A DNA stretch of 64,000 nucleotides from NCBI GenBank assembly GCA_050949085.1, contig JBMNFB010000001.1:868001-932000 (forward strand), in the 5' to 3' direction. Position 1 is the first letter of the stretch, and each line of letters opens with the position of its first letter. The position numbers and the translations under genes are program-made. The stretch is from JBMNFB01 sp050949085 (lineage in GTDB: Bacteria > Bacillota > UBA994 > UBA5500). Below are positions 26,801 through 32,817 of this stretch, one piece after another. The notes under the pieces are model-generated. The model searched no databases and was not told the origin of the DNA. It was given only the letters and a program-made list of their open reading frames with translations.

Positions 26801-27875
26801 AACCCTGACAGCGGCAAGCTGCATGTATACCTGCTCCATAGGTGAAGCGCAGCTTGCGTCGCCCATCTACCTGACTCTCAAGTATGGGCAGACCCTGCTG
26901 GGCGCTGCCGATGGCCGACAGCTCGGGATCTATCGACAGGACGCTGAGGATCCAGAAAACTGGGTCTATGTCGGTGGGACTGTGGATCTCTATAACCAGC
27001 AACTGACGGTGCAGATCGACAAACTGGGGACGTACGCTGTGCTGCTGCGTTCACCCGTCTTCAGCGATATGCAGGGGCACTGGGCTGAACAGGATGTGAA
27101 GGTCATGGCTGCTCGCTACCTGGCAGCCGGCATCGGTGGAGGGAAGTTCGATCCAGATCAGCCCATCAATCGGGCAGAACTGGTCGCCTTCCTGGTCCGT
27201 CTGGTGGAGTACAGCGGCCGGGGCGCAACCCTGGATGAGACACTGCAGAGCCCGATCTTCGCCGATGTGGCACCGGAAACCTGGTATGGCGAGGTCGTAG
27301 AAAAGGCAGCGCGGCTGGGTATCGTTGATAGCGGCAGCAAGCACTTCCGACCGACAGAGCCTGCGACCCGTGAGGAGATGGCTGACATGCTGCTGAGAGT
27401 GCTAAACGCACTGGGCATCGGGACCAGCACAGGCGAGATCCCGCCGCTGCCCTTCACCGATGCAGCGCAGATCTCCCCGGAGATGCGTCCGGCTGTAGCG
27501 CAGATCTGGTATAAGGGCGTCATGGGGGGCATGGGCGGCGGCCTGTTCCAGCCGCTCGGCACGTCCACTCGCGCCCAGGCAGCGGCCGTTATGCTGCGCG
27601 TCCTGGAGCGCGCCGGACTGATCACGGTGCCGGCGGTGGCGGAAGGGCGTCTGCAGAAGGCCGAACAAGGCACTGCCGAGTTCATGCTGGTCGACTGCGT
27701 TGGCAGCGCTGCCGCCTATCACCTGACGCCGATCAGCGAAGAAGTGCGGCGGCAGATGACGGCCCTCGTCGGCCAGACGGTGCAGCTCACAGGGCTGCGT
27801 GAGCAGGAAGACCCAGAAAACGCGCCAATCCCCAGGCTCCGTGTCCTGGGGATCGGCGAGAACTCCGGCTTGTGA
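17844..27875 (+). CDS. Giant secreted S-layer-anchored multidomain surface protein
   Basis: About 3,343 residues, mostly beta. TTG 17844 follows GGGAGGTG (17829-17836) and gives a signal peptide (RLIAIALVLALAAQ) ending near VTIPAAGS. Recognisable parts, by approximate residue: an Ig-like module at 40-150; fibronectin type III-like modules at 1112-1200 and 1209-1308; CnaB/carboxypeptidase-regulatory-like modules between 1350 and 1690; an Ig-like module at 2025-2108; a hydrophobic helix at 2424-2458; two more FN3-like modules at 2722-2935; and three SLH motifs at about 3070-3258 (GHWAEQDV, FDPDQPINRAEL, FRPTEPATREEM). The SLH repeats should bind secondary cell-wall polymer. A further ~80-residue tail follows them. 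Residues 150-1100 are unassigned. No catalytic motif was seen; adhesion or structural cover is likely. Confidence 0.85.
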   Translation: MRAGRALAQVKRLIAIALVLALAAQVTIPAAGSIAVTGAGISQPSPPPAEMGEQDPDAPGESDPPAGELPASGHQTQDNTLSLNFVFPESGKVIFGQVELVVEVIHSEPIAGVAFYLDNLGTEPLAQVEKTAEGSLVSYAWDTSGVSDGAHTVFAQAYDANQTPLGEPAALSVSIKNEMDSGITLRILAPNGEVPDGVIFSVYRRMTEGEEGYDPSAPYDRLWSTWVTDGFIRIPPTLALDLHTYVAVIQGTFDTESQSAGFVYVQQLEAPIASVIDGSATVPVRFSLTGTSGEKLPYPGFFLRLEDDLGFRVTTICLEPHDEFEQLFYLDEGTYDTFVHWSQPWATDFIYDLPEELNAEPVYFLRASELAISEDTRTVSFGREGNVHVVGQLTDGSGESLETFQLEVAWTPEIDDIIDGDGWDYLVLSGKELVLSPGEYDIRCRYSRSDWSYILTAEGLSIDGAQANLPFGGQVTFSGEVAKTPLPESEHLEVRYNLVDEFGNKITSITKPQDQYAERLVRMYTYDELDSEYYNSKIESWSWTGNIKGLHLCTAGARFVEVKSALGPLWSYRDFSTGRLGFTVVEDEQPTQEAKAIQVYDYNGNIAEAGLEGFSLYSLKKGEDGTRFWGCELTLKTDNDGKLQIPTDTELSPLGNVLTFHGGPVDQRLFYCGDVFTDFDDLGDEVRLADCTIQLDISIKGESPWGRLVAFLPDASNDSYLELQLLDGYTLFVTPGHYAAYGTAYDNGKPCIWLHPVQHITSSRTIYVGTENPVALTVNAAVGYQLGFGEDSWDAPGAIAHPDTRIQEFLFLSDYQSYQLLPGDYYAHVWVSRPDPANDPGSYEGYQWEYGISLANSDNEVLRLLSDESFILGGEFKADFTLDADHLTTDDTLRGQVLITDAQGNRVFAVGLRSIYRPMFYQDYHERVTINAAGQLIIPQPEVMVQSITWPFIYPFLRLYQINPDGTEIRILNQCAENYFYDFELPLQALEPSRYRLELAISMGDEILTKSKEFTLNPSSAAVLDKLPVATNQATLDIKGSAGPGALVTIYCRYEGTGEREAVGTATADGIGRFSLQVTLPQDAPDGKYSFTAQAEGTPESQPEVVELDRVAPEPPTELEGEAQDSTHIRLRWLPSADDDVVSYRISRDGIPIDTLTPDKPTSPDKLTYLDAGLAPATPYDYSVVAIDRAGNESGAATISVYTGVGEDTEPPAAPAQPMASYAGGGKATITWQPTTDNIAVTSYRLFRLTDDGDEVELCTVDVPNPGDTPDLTYTAEGLLNETLYRYVVRAYDAAGNASAPSPVCELRTPKLEIYSLTYRFPGESGRPDRNLVYPGTEFTVRMVGEAGRTASVEITYDAPLAQGGFEEKVTTTDLTETASGIYTGEFRLPAGAARLTGLRGILTDGEHPAYRDVSVWLQVAADLTVNIPQDALEELNGLLITVWSNSQRSGRTAMISTDSASYSFKRLEPAADYRITVQGPFHRYLVDQGNVALGPGSKGHIELQPKRLSYITVRVRDDKGNVLKGASVFAYNEHTRMATTAITDEEGLAPLTLNTLEGEEIRLELRPAGELLSLPYPYEDLVRASRAARPGEQTIDLTLPLRSMGTLSGVVTLDEIGSKPLPGVTINAVHVYAGRSFHNSTVTDENGSYTLYLPAGTNILTATTPMGHTLPTQQQPVTVSADEETKADLKVGMRAWSTIDVQLETKFIDRPPLLVEGMDWWTAHHFHLDGYDSLGRRYTGIPLKMRVEPNEEITIKVDGREAGLPTAEKTARVDENRQATVTVQLEEYGRIVGRLVDGQGNDFRLGDNPLAWTVQLLEITAQGSRRVHAVHLDDATFQISVPRPGKYELFISRPSEYVGQVQVKYPMATVGPISVDLYEIRDIGDVSLSWDTTDAKAYFTANSIEVSALGVVNCALRVGRNAHNTLPMQDARVTINLPEGCTLVDGSLSLDGQPITPTSAHPLIIELGDLELAGTAERVLNFSLELSDPLPSAERVLISGHFLWKENGKEQTISPVPVEIMLARVTLNAPSLVVAEDRKTTVSGRGPVGAEVAIYDGEDLLGIATVSKGGYWQLPVTLPNRGYPVRHELRAVCQHNGETLQSDNVSIMYNPNEPIITKVTFRQGKDGRVVTIYPGEGIAKFPYVVRPEGGKFEVDVTFNKPDLVENVRVGVGSFSAGAEGESGKQYHGSVGWSGTRFGSIWVEYDTKRDADDVRQEALTDAELRYQTPPGMRDYSPTVDKDFGSGWRPDDLPGDWPADSQSAAIDLTFGSNSQLSGRVEVTLADAPDYQPTDDGIRVAEPDVSVYGLKVMDPTFADGTMTLWVEAYVPVDKVAVLNARQGRMATASVGGFVRQLTKFNVKYLEEPIDGYENYKDAKDILSAPGMFDVYGDLLDQADNCGAHSDVYRDLIQRAANRKMAAEGVKWGMKLAGCLLAPVSFGWGTVALFAASELIEWAIDDQVEDRLEYIKNEMAADPACRGEDEWWHELAAEIRRKKVADVTWIWDPSGIVYEGVMDNPVEGVKATAYEYDPEEGQFIFWDADWFGQENPLYTDGVGYYGWDVPEGQWQVTYEKEGYAPALSEVLDVPPPQTEVHINLINLSPPEVLVAAARAQGKYLQVTFDQYMLAETLSNATVWVTYQGDAGTEEAGLQYVKGEVKAYNAVVSSDDPDVQITRQLRFVPESELTVGKDYQITIDGIVQSYGGIPMGDVYTETVTVPEADAVVPEVSSLQLEPDYTRIDLSWEGPVGAGLQVEVIWKDSTTGEEVGRKTLTPSSGNYQIPDLFSDTRYSITVRVLDSLGNASTGITQQVKTKKVDMPAEPDGPDDPEPPQPPLDPDPPVIQPLGEVTVPQAQGGDGSLVVSWQDPKSASLKQVKLVWRAKGTDQPLGEQLVEPGVQTFTITGLTNGIEYEVKISTISRQNKESSGVMISGMPLPSTAEQVALSGEQQTMAAFGGDIRLFFPAGAAAGGTRLLVEQGAFTDELADETLTAASCMYTCSIGEAQLASPIYLTLKYGQTLLGAADGRQLGIYRQDAEDPENWVYVGGTVDLYNQQLTVQIDKLGTYAVLLRSPVFSDMQGHWAEQDVKVMAARYLAAGIGGGKFDPDQPINRAELVAFLVRLVEYSGRGATLDETLQSPIFADVAPETWYGEVVEKAARLGIVDSGSKHFRPTEPATREEMADMLLRVLNALGIGTSTGEIPPLPFTDAAQISPEMRPAVAQIWYKGVMGGMGGGLFQPLGTSTRAQAAAVMLRVLERAGLITVPAVAEGRLQKAEQGTAEFMLVDCVGSAAAYHLTPISEEVRRQMTALVGQTVQLTGLREQEDPENAPIPRLRVLGIGENSGL

Positions 27876-27997
27876 CTGAAGAAGTAAGCTTGAGCCCGTG
27901 TGGCTCAACGGGTAGAAGGCTGCCGCATTAGCAGAAGCACATTAGGCCAGGGCACAACCCTTCTGCCGCAGCGATGTCTCCATATTTAAGGTATCAA

Positions 27998-28059
27998 GCG
28001 AAACGAGACGGGGAGCAGCAAAACTCGCCCTCTTACTCCCGTCTCGTTTCGCCTTTTCT
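27998..28059 (+). terminator. Strong Rho-independent terminator
   Basis: A perfect 15-bp stem, GCGAAACGAGACGGG (27998-28012) and CCCGTCTCGTTTCGC (28038-28052), with a 25-nt loop, then CTTTTCTT. It ends the giant surface-protein transcript. The 120 bases between stop and stem contain no gene that I can support. Confidence 0.85.
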
Positions 28060-28075
28060 TACTCACGACTTATCG

Positions 28076-28170
28076 GAGTGCGCCCTCAGGGGTGATGCCC
28101 TGTCTTTTACCAGGACTCTCAGACTGCAACAATGCACGCCACTGTAACCCGAGGAACAGTGGGGTGACTG
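28076..28170 (+). repeat. Intergenic two-hairpin element, copy 3
   Basis: The first part repeats copy 1 almost exactly: TGCGCCCTCAGGGGTGATGC and CCTG, giving the CAGGG/CCCTG hairpin with loop GTGATG. The second hairpin, CCACTG (28139-28144) with CAGTGG (28157-28162), has a shorter loop (TAACCCGAGGAA) and no T run. The spacer between hairpins is longer than in the other copies. It lies between the convergent giant gene and the Fpg-like gene, after a separate strong terminator, so it is not needed for termination. Confidence 0.55.
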
Positions 28171-28216
28171 CGACAGCCTCGTATCACTGAGAGATGAGTC
28201 CCAGCATCAGGGCTTA

Positions 28217-29038
28217 TCACTTCTGGCAGCCGGGGCAGTGGTAGACGCTGCCGCCCAGATACGCCTCCTTCTTGATCTCGCCTCCACAGACTGGGCAGGG
28301 AAGGCGCCAGGTGTTCTTGCTCATCCGGGTGATGTAGCCGCCCGGTTGGCCGAAGAAGTCTTTCTCGGTGTCGCGTCCCCCCAGTTTCACCATCTCCTGC
28401 AGCGTTGACTTGACGCTCTTGAACAGAACCGCCAACTCCGCATCAGTCAGGGTATCCATCTTCCGCCGCGGACTGATCCTGGCGTTCCAGAGGATGTCCT
28501 GCAGAACACCATTACCTAATCCCGGGATGCGCTGCTCCGTAGCCAGAAAGGCCTTGGCGCTCTTAGTGCGGCACCTGTCGTCGAGCAGGCTGGTGAAGTA
28601 GCTCTCATCGAACTCCCCGCTAAGCGGCGCTGGCTTCCGGCAGGCAACCTCGTAATACGGATTGTCAAACTCCCCCTCTGGGAAGCACCAGATCCCGCCG
28701 TACATCTGCAGCCGCACAAAGACCGCCGCGCCATCGTCGAGCTCGACCAGCAGCTGGTGCTTAGTGGGGCGCTTCTTCCCTGCCGCGACGTACCGCAGCA
28801 GAGCCCCGTCTCCAAACACCAGGCGAACCCCATCGAGGACGATCTCAACCATGCCGCCGTGCGCCTCTGCGCCTAGCACCTGCCGGCCGCTCAGTCGCCG
28901 ACCATACTCAGCCGGATCGCCATAGTACCAGGCAAACTTGTGTGGCGAATGATCAGCTACAGCGGAAACGCAGCGTCTTCCGCGCAGCGTTTCCTCAATC
29001 TGTCTGGCCAGGGTGATTGCTTCAGGTAACTCTAGCAC
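28217..29038 (-). CDS. Fpg/Nei-family DNA glycosylase-like protein lacking the N-terminal proline
   Basis: A 273-residue member of the formamidopyrimidine-DNA glycosylase/endonuclease VIII family, usual length. It has the N-terminal domain, the helix-two-turn-helix (RIPGLGNGVLQDILWNARI, about 170-190) and a C-terminal zinc finger with four cysteines (CPVCGG...YHCPGCQ). The family normally begins M-P-E-L-P-E, with Pro as the nucleophile after Met removal; here it begins M-L-E-L-P-E, so the nucleophile is absent while Glu3 is retained. An upstream in-frame start supplying Pro is not seen. It may be a structure-binding or altered-chemistry paralogue, as in a clostridial subgroup that I recall. 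The role in base-excision repair is therefore uncertain. Confidence 0.8.
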   Translation of the reverse strand: MLELPEAITLARQIEETLRGRRCVSAVADHSPHKFAWYYGDPAEYGRRLSGRQVLGAEAHGGMVEIVLDGVRLVFGDGALLRYVAAGKKRPTKHQLLVELDDGAAVFVRLQMYGGIWCFPEGEFDNPYYEVACRKPAPLSGEFDESYFTSLLDDRCRTKSAKAFLATEQRIPGLGNGVLQDILWNARISPRRKMDTLTDAELAVLFKSVKSTLQEMVKLGGRDTEKDFFGQPGGYITRMSKNTWRLPCPVCGGEIKKEAYLGGSVYHCPGCQK

Positions 29039-29149
29039 CCGAGATCCCTCCCTCCCAAACCCGTGGGTTTAGATGTGCAGTCGCAGCCTAACTTCGTCAT
29101 TGGTATTGCCAATCCTTGTTTTGACTCAAATTTTACCCACTATTCTGCC

Positions 29150-29178
29150 TTGTTACCGGGTGATTTGCCAGATACAAT
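29150..29178 (+). promoter_or_regulatory. Promoter of the GNAT gene
   Basis: TTGTTA (29150-29155), a 17-nt spacer and TACAAT (29173-29178), 36 nt before GTG 29215. Confidence 0.6.
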
Positions 29179-29214
29179 TCTTGTGAATGGGAGAATCGAG
29201 GAGGAATCAGTGTA

Positions 29215-30042
29215 GTGTATGAAATCGCCATCGAACGATTGGAATCGGCCGCGCAGCTCTTCCCCGGTAACAAGTTAAGCATTGCGCTGGCGTCGATTGC
29301 CAGCGGAAATACCGGCGGCCGTCTCTGGTCGCTGGATGAGACGGACTTAACTCAGCTGACATTGTTCTGGGATCAGGGCAACAACGTTTTCTACCTGGGC
29401 GGGCACAACACCAGTGCGACGGCGGAGCAGGCGCTATGCCGTCTGGTGCGCGACGTGGTTCGCCAGCAGGCAATCGAAATCGGCGCAATCTATTTCAGCA
29501 GTCGCGCGATGAGTTCCGACATGCAACCGTTGCTGCAGTCTGCCTTTGCCGACCACCTGCACTTGCAGCGGCCCATGCTGTTCTACCTCTACGAGCAGCC
29601 GGCAATCTGCACCTCCTGGCCTCTGGCGCCAGACATTCAGCTGTTGCCGATAGACCAGTCTCTGCTGACCGCGACGGACTACCGGAACTTGGTCCCGATC
29701 CGAGCCGAGATTTCCTGGATGTGGCCATCCATCGAACGTTTTCTCGAGCACGGCTGGGGCGTTGCTGCTGTTCACAGAAATGAGACAGCTGTCTGCTGGG
29801 TTACCGCCGAGTACGTCAGCGCCAGGCAGTGCGCTGTCGGTATCGAGACCAGCCCCGAGTTCCGGCAGCAGGGGATAGCGACGGCCGCTGCCGCTAGATT
29901 CGTAGCCGAGAGCCTCCAGCGCGGGGTTCAGGTTGGCTGGGAATGCGAAGCTGACAACCCGCCGTCAGTGCGGCTGGCAGAGAAACTGGGCTTCACCCTG
30001 GTGGAGCGATATGACTTCCTGAGCGGCAACTTCAGAAGCTGA
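29215..30042 (+). CDS. GNAT family acetyltransferase (GNAT_acetyltran type)
   Basis: A 275-residue protein with a divergent N-terminal half and a C-terminal GNAT fold. The acetyl-CoA loop is recognisable as EFRQQGIATAAAARFV (about 220-235), followed by ADNPPSVRLAEKLGF, the motif B region. Length and the two-part layout resemble the Firmicutes GNAT_acetyltran family rather than a single 160-residue GNAT. The substrate is unknown. GTG 29215 is about 10 nt after GAGGAGG. Its 3' end overlaps, on the opposite strand, the tail of a small putative lipoprotein frame. Confidence 0.75.
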   Translation: MYEIAIERLESAAQLFPGNKLSIALASIASGNTGGRLWSLDETDLTQLTLFWDQGNNVFYLGGHNTSATAEQALCRLVRDVVRQQAIEIGAIYFSSRAMSSDMQPLLQSAFADHLHLQRPMLFYLYEQPAICTSWPLAPDIQLLPIDQSLLTATDYRNLVPIRAEISWMWPSIERFLEHGWGVAAVHRNETAVCWVTAEYVSARQCAVGIETSPEFRQQGIATAAAARFVAESLQRGVQVGWECEADNPPSVRLAEKLGFTLVERYDFLSGNFRS

Positions 30043-30251
30043 GGCGTATCTGTCCCAGAGTTCATATGGCCTCTAGGGGTTGCCAGCAGCTGGTCTGCCT
30101 CTCCAGTGCTATGGATACTCAACCACTCCAGCCTCGCTAGCTTTGCACTACCCCAATCGATAACGTCCAGCGGCTGTCGACAAGCTGTGAGACCAACCAT
30201 CGTCAGGGCCAGAAGCAGGCAGCCCAGGCGTCGCCCCCATCGCTGGTTCAT
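29928..30251 (-). CDS. Small putative lipoprotein, possibly a truncated remnant
   Basis: The frame begins ATG 30251 after a strong AGGAGGTG site and encodes a convincing lipoprotein signal: basic MNQRWGRR, a hydrophobic core and the lipobox LTAC. About 25 plausible residues follow (PLDVIDWGSAKLARLEW). Beyond that the frame runs antisense into the GNAT gene and its sequence looks uncoded. Either this is a short lipoprotein with an uninformative tail, or the 3' part of a longer gene has been lost. I recognise no family. Confidence 0.4.
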   Translation of the reverse strand: MNQRWGRRLGCLLLALTMVGLTACRQPLDVIDWGSAKLARLEWLSIHSTGEADQLLATPRGHMNSGTDTPQLLKLPLRKSYRSTRVKPSFSASRTDGGLSASHSQPT

Positions 30252-30416
30252 GCAGCCACCTCCTGTTGGCATTTTCGTCCACACGGTAACACAGCCCCCA
30301 GGCACCTGCAAGACAGTTCTGACGGATCTGCCCAGAATACCCCGCTAGCAGCAGGGATGTACGATTTTGCCCGCGAATAGGTAATAGTGACGCTAGTCAA
30401 AGAAGGAGTTGATCGC

Positions 30417-32423
30417 TTGAGTAAGAAGGTTCTCACCCCGCAGGACCAGTTTCGCCTGCAGATTCTGATGGATGCTCAGATCTCGCCTGACGGCAAGAAA
30501 GCTGTCTATGCTGTTTCCAGCACCAGACTGGAGGATGAGAAAACAGAAACCGCCCTCTGGCTGCTGCGCCTCGACCAGCCTGACAGCAAACCATTCCGCC
30601 TGACCGCTCATCCCACTGACGGCTCGCCACGCTGGGCACCGGACAGCCAGCGGGTGGCGTTCACCTCGCGCCGCAACAAGGAGGAGAAGGCCCAGCTGTA
30701 TGTGATCAACATTGACGGCGGCGAGGCGGAACTGATCAAGACCGAGAAGTCGCCTGCCTCCACCCCACTCTGGTCACCAGACGGTAAGTCCATCGCCTTC
30801 AAGGCCATGGTGGAACGGGCAGAAGGCCCTCGCTACCCGGGCGAGCCAAAAAAATCAGAGGAGAACAAGGGTAAGGAGGACGACAAGGCCAGGAAAGATC
30901 AGCCGCACGTAATCACCGATGTCGATTACCATAGCGACGGCCGCGGGATGACATACACCGAGTATGCCCAGCTCTTCGTTGTCAACCTGGAAGACGGCGA
31001 GTGCCAGCAGCTGACCGAGCGCGAGGAACGCATCGGCGATTTCATCTGGAATCAATCGGGTAGCACTCTGCTCTATCTGGTGCGCGACTATGACCCAGTG
31101 GGGATCAGGTATACTACCGTCATCCGTGAGGTCACCCTCAGCAACAAGGCCAGCAGCAAGGTGCTGGACTTTGACGGCACCCTTAACCGCATCGACCTGG
31201 CACCCAACGGTCGCTGGCTGCTGCTTTCGGGTAGCGATAACAGCTGCCCACCAGGCACGGGGAACGCCCGCCTCTGGGTGATTGACTTGCAGAGCGAAAG
31301 CCTGCCGCTGGATTTTGACCAGGCTGTCTGCCTCACCGCCAGTATCAACGCCAGTTGCACGCAGCCCCACTGGCATCCCAGCGGTCAGAGCGTCTACTTC
31401 CTGAAGCACTGGCACGGAGCAGCCGAGCTGTGCCAGGTGCTATTTGCAGATGAAGAGGTTGGCCAGGCAGTAAGGCTGCCGATTACGGATCTGGGCTGGA
31501 TCGCCCACTATGACGTGGCCGATAACGACTCGCTGATCTTCATCGCCCACGATTTTGTCCATCCGCCGCAGCTGTTCCTACGGCAGAAAGATGGCCCAAA
31601 GCAGCTGACCAGTCTGAACGAGGAGTTCCTGGCGGAGTTTGAGCTCTGCCCGGCCGAGAAGTTCACCTACAAGGGTGCGGACGACTGGGATATCGAAGGC
31701 TGGTTGGTGAGACCGCTGAACTATGAACCAGGACGCCGCTATCCAACCGTGCTCAGCGTTCATGGTGGCCCGACCGGTGCCTACTTTGACAGCTTCCAGT
31801 TCCCATTCCAGCTGCTGGCTCATCAGGGCTTCGCAGTAGTCTTTACTAACCCGCGCGGCAGCGTCACCTATGGCACCGAGTTCGCCCAAGGCTGTGTCAA
31901 TGATCTGGGCGGCAAGGACTTTGAGGATATAATGGCAGGGCTGGACAAGGCCATCGAGATGGGCGTAGTGGATCCGAACCGAGTTGGCATCACCGGCTGG
32001 AGCTATGGTGGCTACATGACCTGCTGGGCTGTCACCCAGACCAACCGCTTCCAGGCAGCGGTGGCGGGAGCGGTGATCACCAACTGGTATACCCTGTATG
32101 GATGCACCGACGTCCATATCTACGACGAAGGGCTTTTCGGCGGTCCTGCGTTTGATGCCGAAGAAATGATGATGCAGCGCAGCCCGATGCGCCACGTGCG
32201 CAACGTGACAACACCGTTGCTGCTGCTGCACGGAGAGCTGGATATTCGCTGCCCCATCAGCCAGTCCGAGCAGTTCTACCGCGCCTTGAAACGCCTGAAC
32301 AGGGAAGTCGTCTTCATCCGCTATCCTGGCCAGTACCACGGCATCCGCAAACCGAAATTTGTGGTGGATCGCTGGGAGCGAACTATCGCCTGGTTCAAGC
32401 ACCATCTGGTAGAGAACAACTAG
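30417..32423 (+). CDS. S9 family prolyl oligopeptidase / acylaminoacyl-peptidase
   Basis: A 668-residue serine peptidase, normal for the S9C group. The first ~420 residues form a beta-propeller with WD40/TolB-like repeats (SPDGKSIAFKA, WSPDG). The alpha/beta-hydrolase domain carries the nucleophile in GWSYGGYM (about 531), aspartate in HGELDIRCP (about 615) and histidine in YPGQYHGI (about 647). It cleaves short or N-acylated peptides in the cytoplasm; no signal peptide is present. A lysine/glutamate-rich insert (KKSEENKGKEDDKARK) interrupts the propeller. TTG 30417, 8 nt after AAGGAG, is preferred over GTG 30387. A strong terminator follows. Confidence 0.9.
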   Translation: MSKKVLTPQDQFRLQILMDAQISPDGKKAVYAVSSTRLEDEKTETALWLLRLDQPDSKPFRLTAHPTDGSPRWAPDSQRVAFTSRRNKEEKAQLYVINIDGGEAELIKTEKSPASTPLWSPDGKSIAFKAMVERAEGPRYPGEPKKSEENKGKEDDKARKDQPHVITDVDYHSDGRGMTYTEYAQLFVVNLEDGECQQLTEREERIGDFIWNQSGSTLLYLVRDYDPVGIRYTTVIREVTLSNKASSKVLDFDGTLNRIDLAPNGRWLLLSGSDNSCPPGTGNARLWVIDLQSESLPLDFDQAVCLTASINASCTQPHWHPSGQSVYFLKHWHGAAELCQVLFADEEVGQAVRLPITDLGWIAHYDVADNDSLIFIAHDFVHPPQLFLRQKDGPKQLTSLNEEFLAEFELCPAEKFTYKGADDWDIEGWLVRPLNYEPGRRYPTVLSVHGGPTGAYFDSFQFPFQLLAHQGFAVVFTNPRGSVTYGTEFAQGCVNDLGGKDFEDIMAGLDKAIEMGVVDPNRVGITGWSYGGYMTCWAVTQTNRFQAAVAGAVITNWYTLYGCTDVHIYDEGLFGGPAFDAEEMMMQRSPMRHVRNVTTPLLLLHGELDIRCPISQSEQFYRALKRLNREVVFIRYPGQYHGIRKPKFVVDRWERTIAWFKHHLVENN

Positions 32424-32444
32424 CCCGATACCATGAAGAACCCA

Positions 32445-32486
32445 CGAGGCCGATCGAGCAACCTTGCCCGATCGGCCTCGTCTATT
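32445..32486 (+). terminator. Rho-independent terminator after the S9 peptidase gene
   Basis: A 12-bp perfect stem, CGAGGCCGATCG (32445-32456) and CGATCGGCCTCG (32469-32480), followed by TCTATTCT. Confidence 0.75.
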
Positions 32487-32594
32487 CTGGACGACCAGCA
32501 TAATACTGCCACCATTTCCTAGCCCCCCATGAACCAAATCGGCCCCCCTTGTTGTCGAAACCCAGAAAGATTTTTGGAAACAGGTTAATCCCTA

Positions 32595-32624
32595 TGGACA
32601 TTGTTACCGCCATATGGATAAAAT
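32595..32624 (+). promoter_or_regulatory. Promoter of the mgtE leader
   Basis: TGGACA (32595-32600), an 18-nt spacer and TAAAAT (32619-32624). Transcription would begin near 32631, at the 5' strand of the leader's long-range helix. Confidence 0.7.
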
Positions 32625-32630
32625 GTAGAG

Positions 32631-32817
32631 TAGCCTCAAGGCGAAACCCGGAGGCACAGCAAGAAAGAAAGGATGGTCGTTTTCGTGGACGTAGACGGTT
32701 ACCCGCCTAGTACGAGGAACAGAATAATACACACCAGGGAAACGCCCGTCCTCCAGCGATGAGGCTTATTTCGCGCTGCAAATGACGACGCTTCCCTGGT
32801 AAAGGGAGGCGTTTTTA
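32631..32817 (+). promoter_or_regulatory. Switch-like structured leader of mgtE (unassigned riboswitch candidate)
   Basis: A long-range helix pairs AGCCTCA (32632-32638) perfectly with TGAGGCT (32760-32766). Downstream, ACCAGGGAA (32733-32741) pairs perfectly with TTCCCTGGT (32792-32800), and this excludes the terminator stem 32788-32797/32803-32812. The architecture is therefore a complete aptamer-plus-antiterminator/terminator switch. mgtE is commonly controlled by the M-box (ykoK) Mg2+ riboswitch, but I do not find the M-box hallmarks GUUAGGUGAGGCU or GCCAAUGGGU. It may be a very divergent M-box or another metal-sensing RNA. Together with its promoter and the preceding terminator it fills the 394-nt gap. 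Confidence 0.65.
32788..32816 (+). terminator. Attenuator terminator directly in front of mgtE
   Basis: ACGCTTCCCT (32788-32797) pairs with AGGGAGGCGT (32803-32812; one G-U pair) and runs into TTTT. The 3' arm contains GGGAGG, which is also the ribosome binding site for the TTG start at 32818, so the same hairpin can block both transcription and translation. Confidence 0.85.

Noticed and set aside
27893..27975. tRNA-like stretch: GTGGCTCAACGGGTAGAAG resembles a D-arm, followed by CTGC-7nt-GCAG
   Set aside because: No acceptor stem, no T33 in the supposed anticodon loop and no TTCRA T-loop; not a tRNA or tRNA-Sec.
31578..32537. 319-residue minus-strand frame
   Set aside because: Antisense to the S9 peptidase catalytic domain; no family features.
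32705..32720. CTAGTACGAGG, resembling the 23S rRNA sarcin-ricin loop
   Set aside because: Match is 11 bases only, with no surrounding rRNA sequence; it may just be a loop motif in the leader.
32631..32817. Assignment of the mgtE leader as a standard M-box
   Set aside because: The conserved M-box segments that I can recall are absent; left as an unassigned switch.
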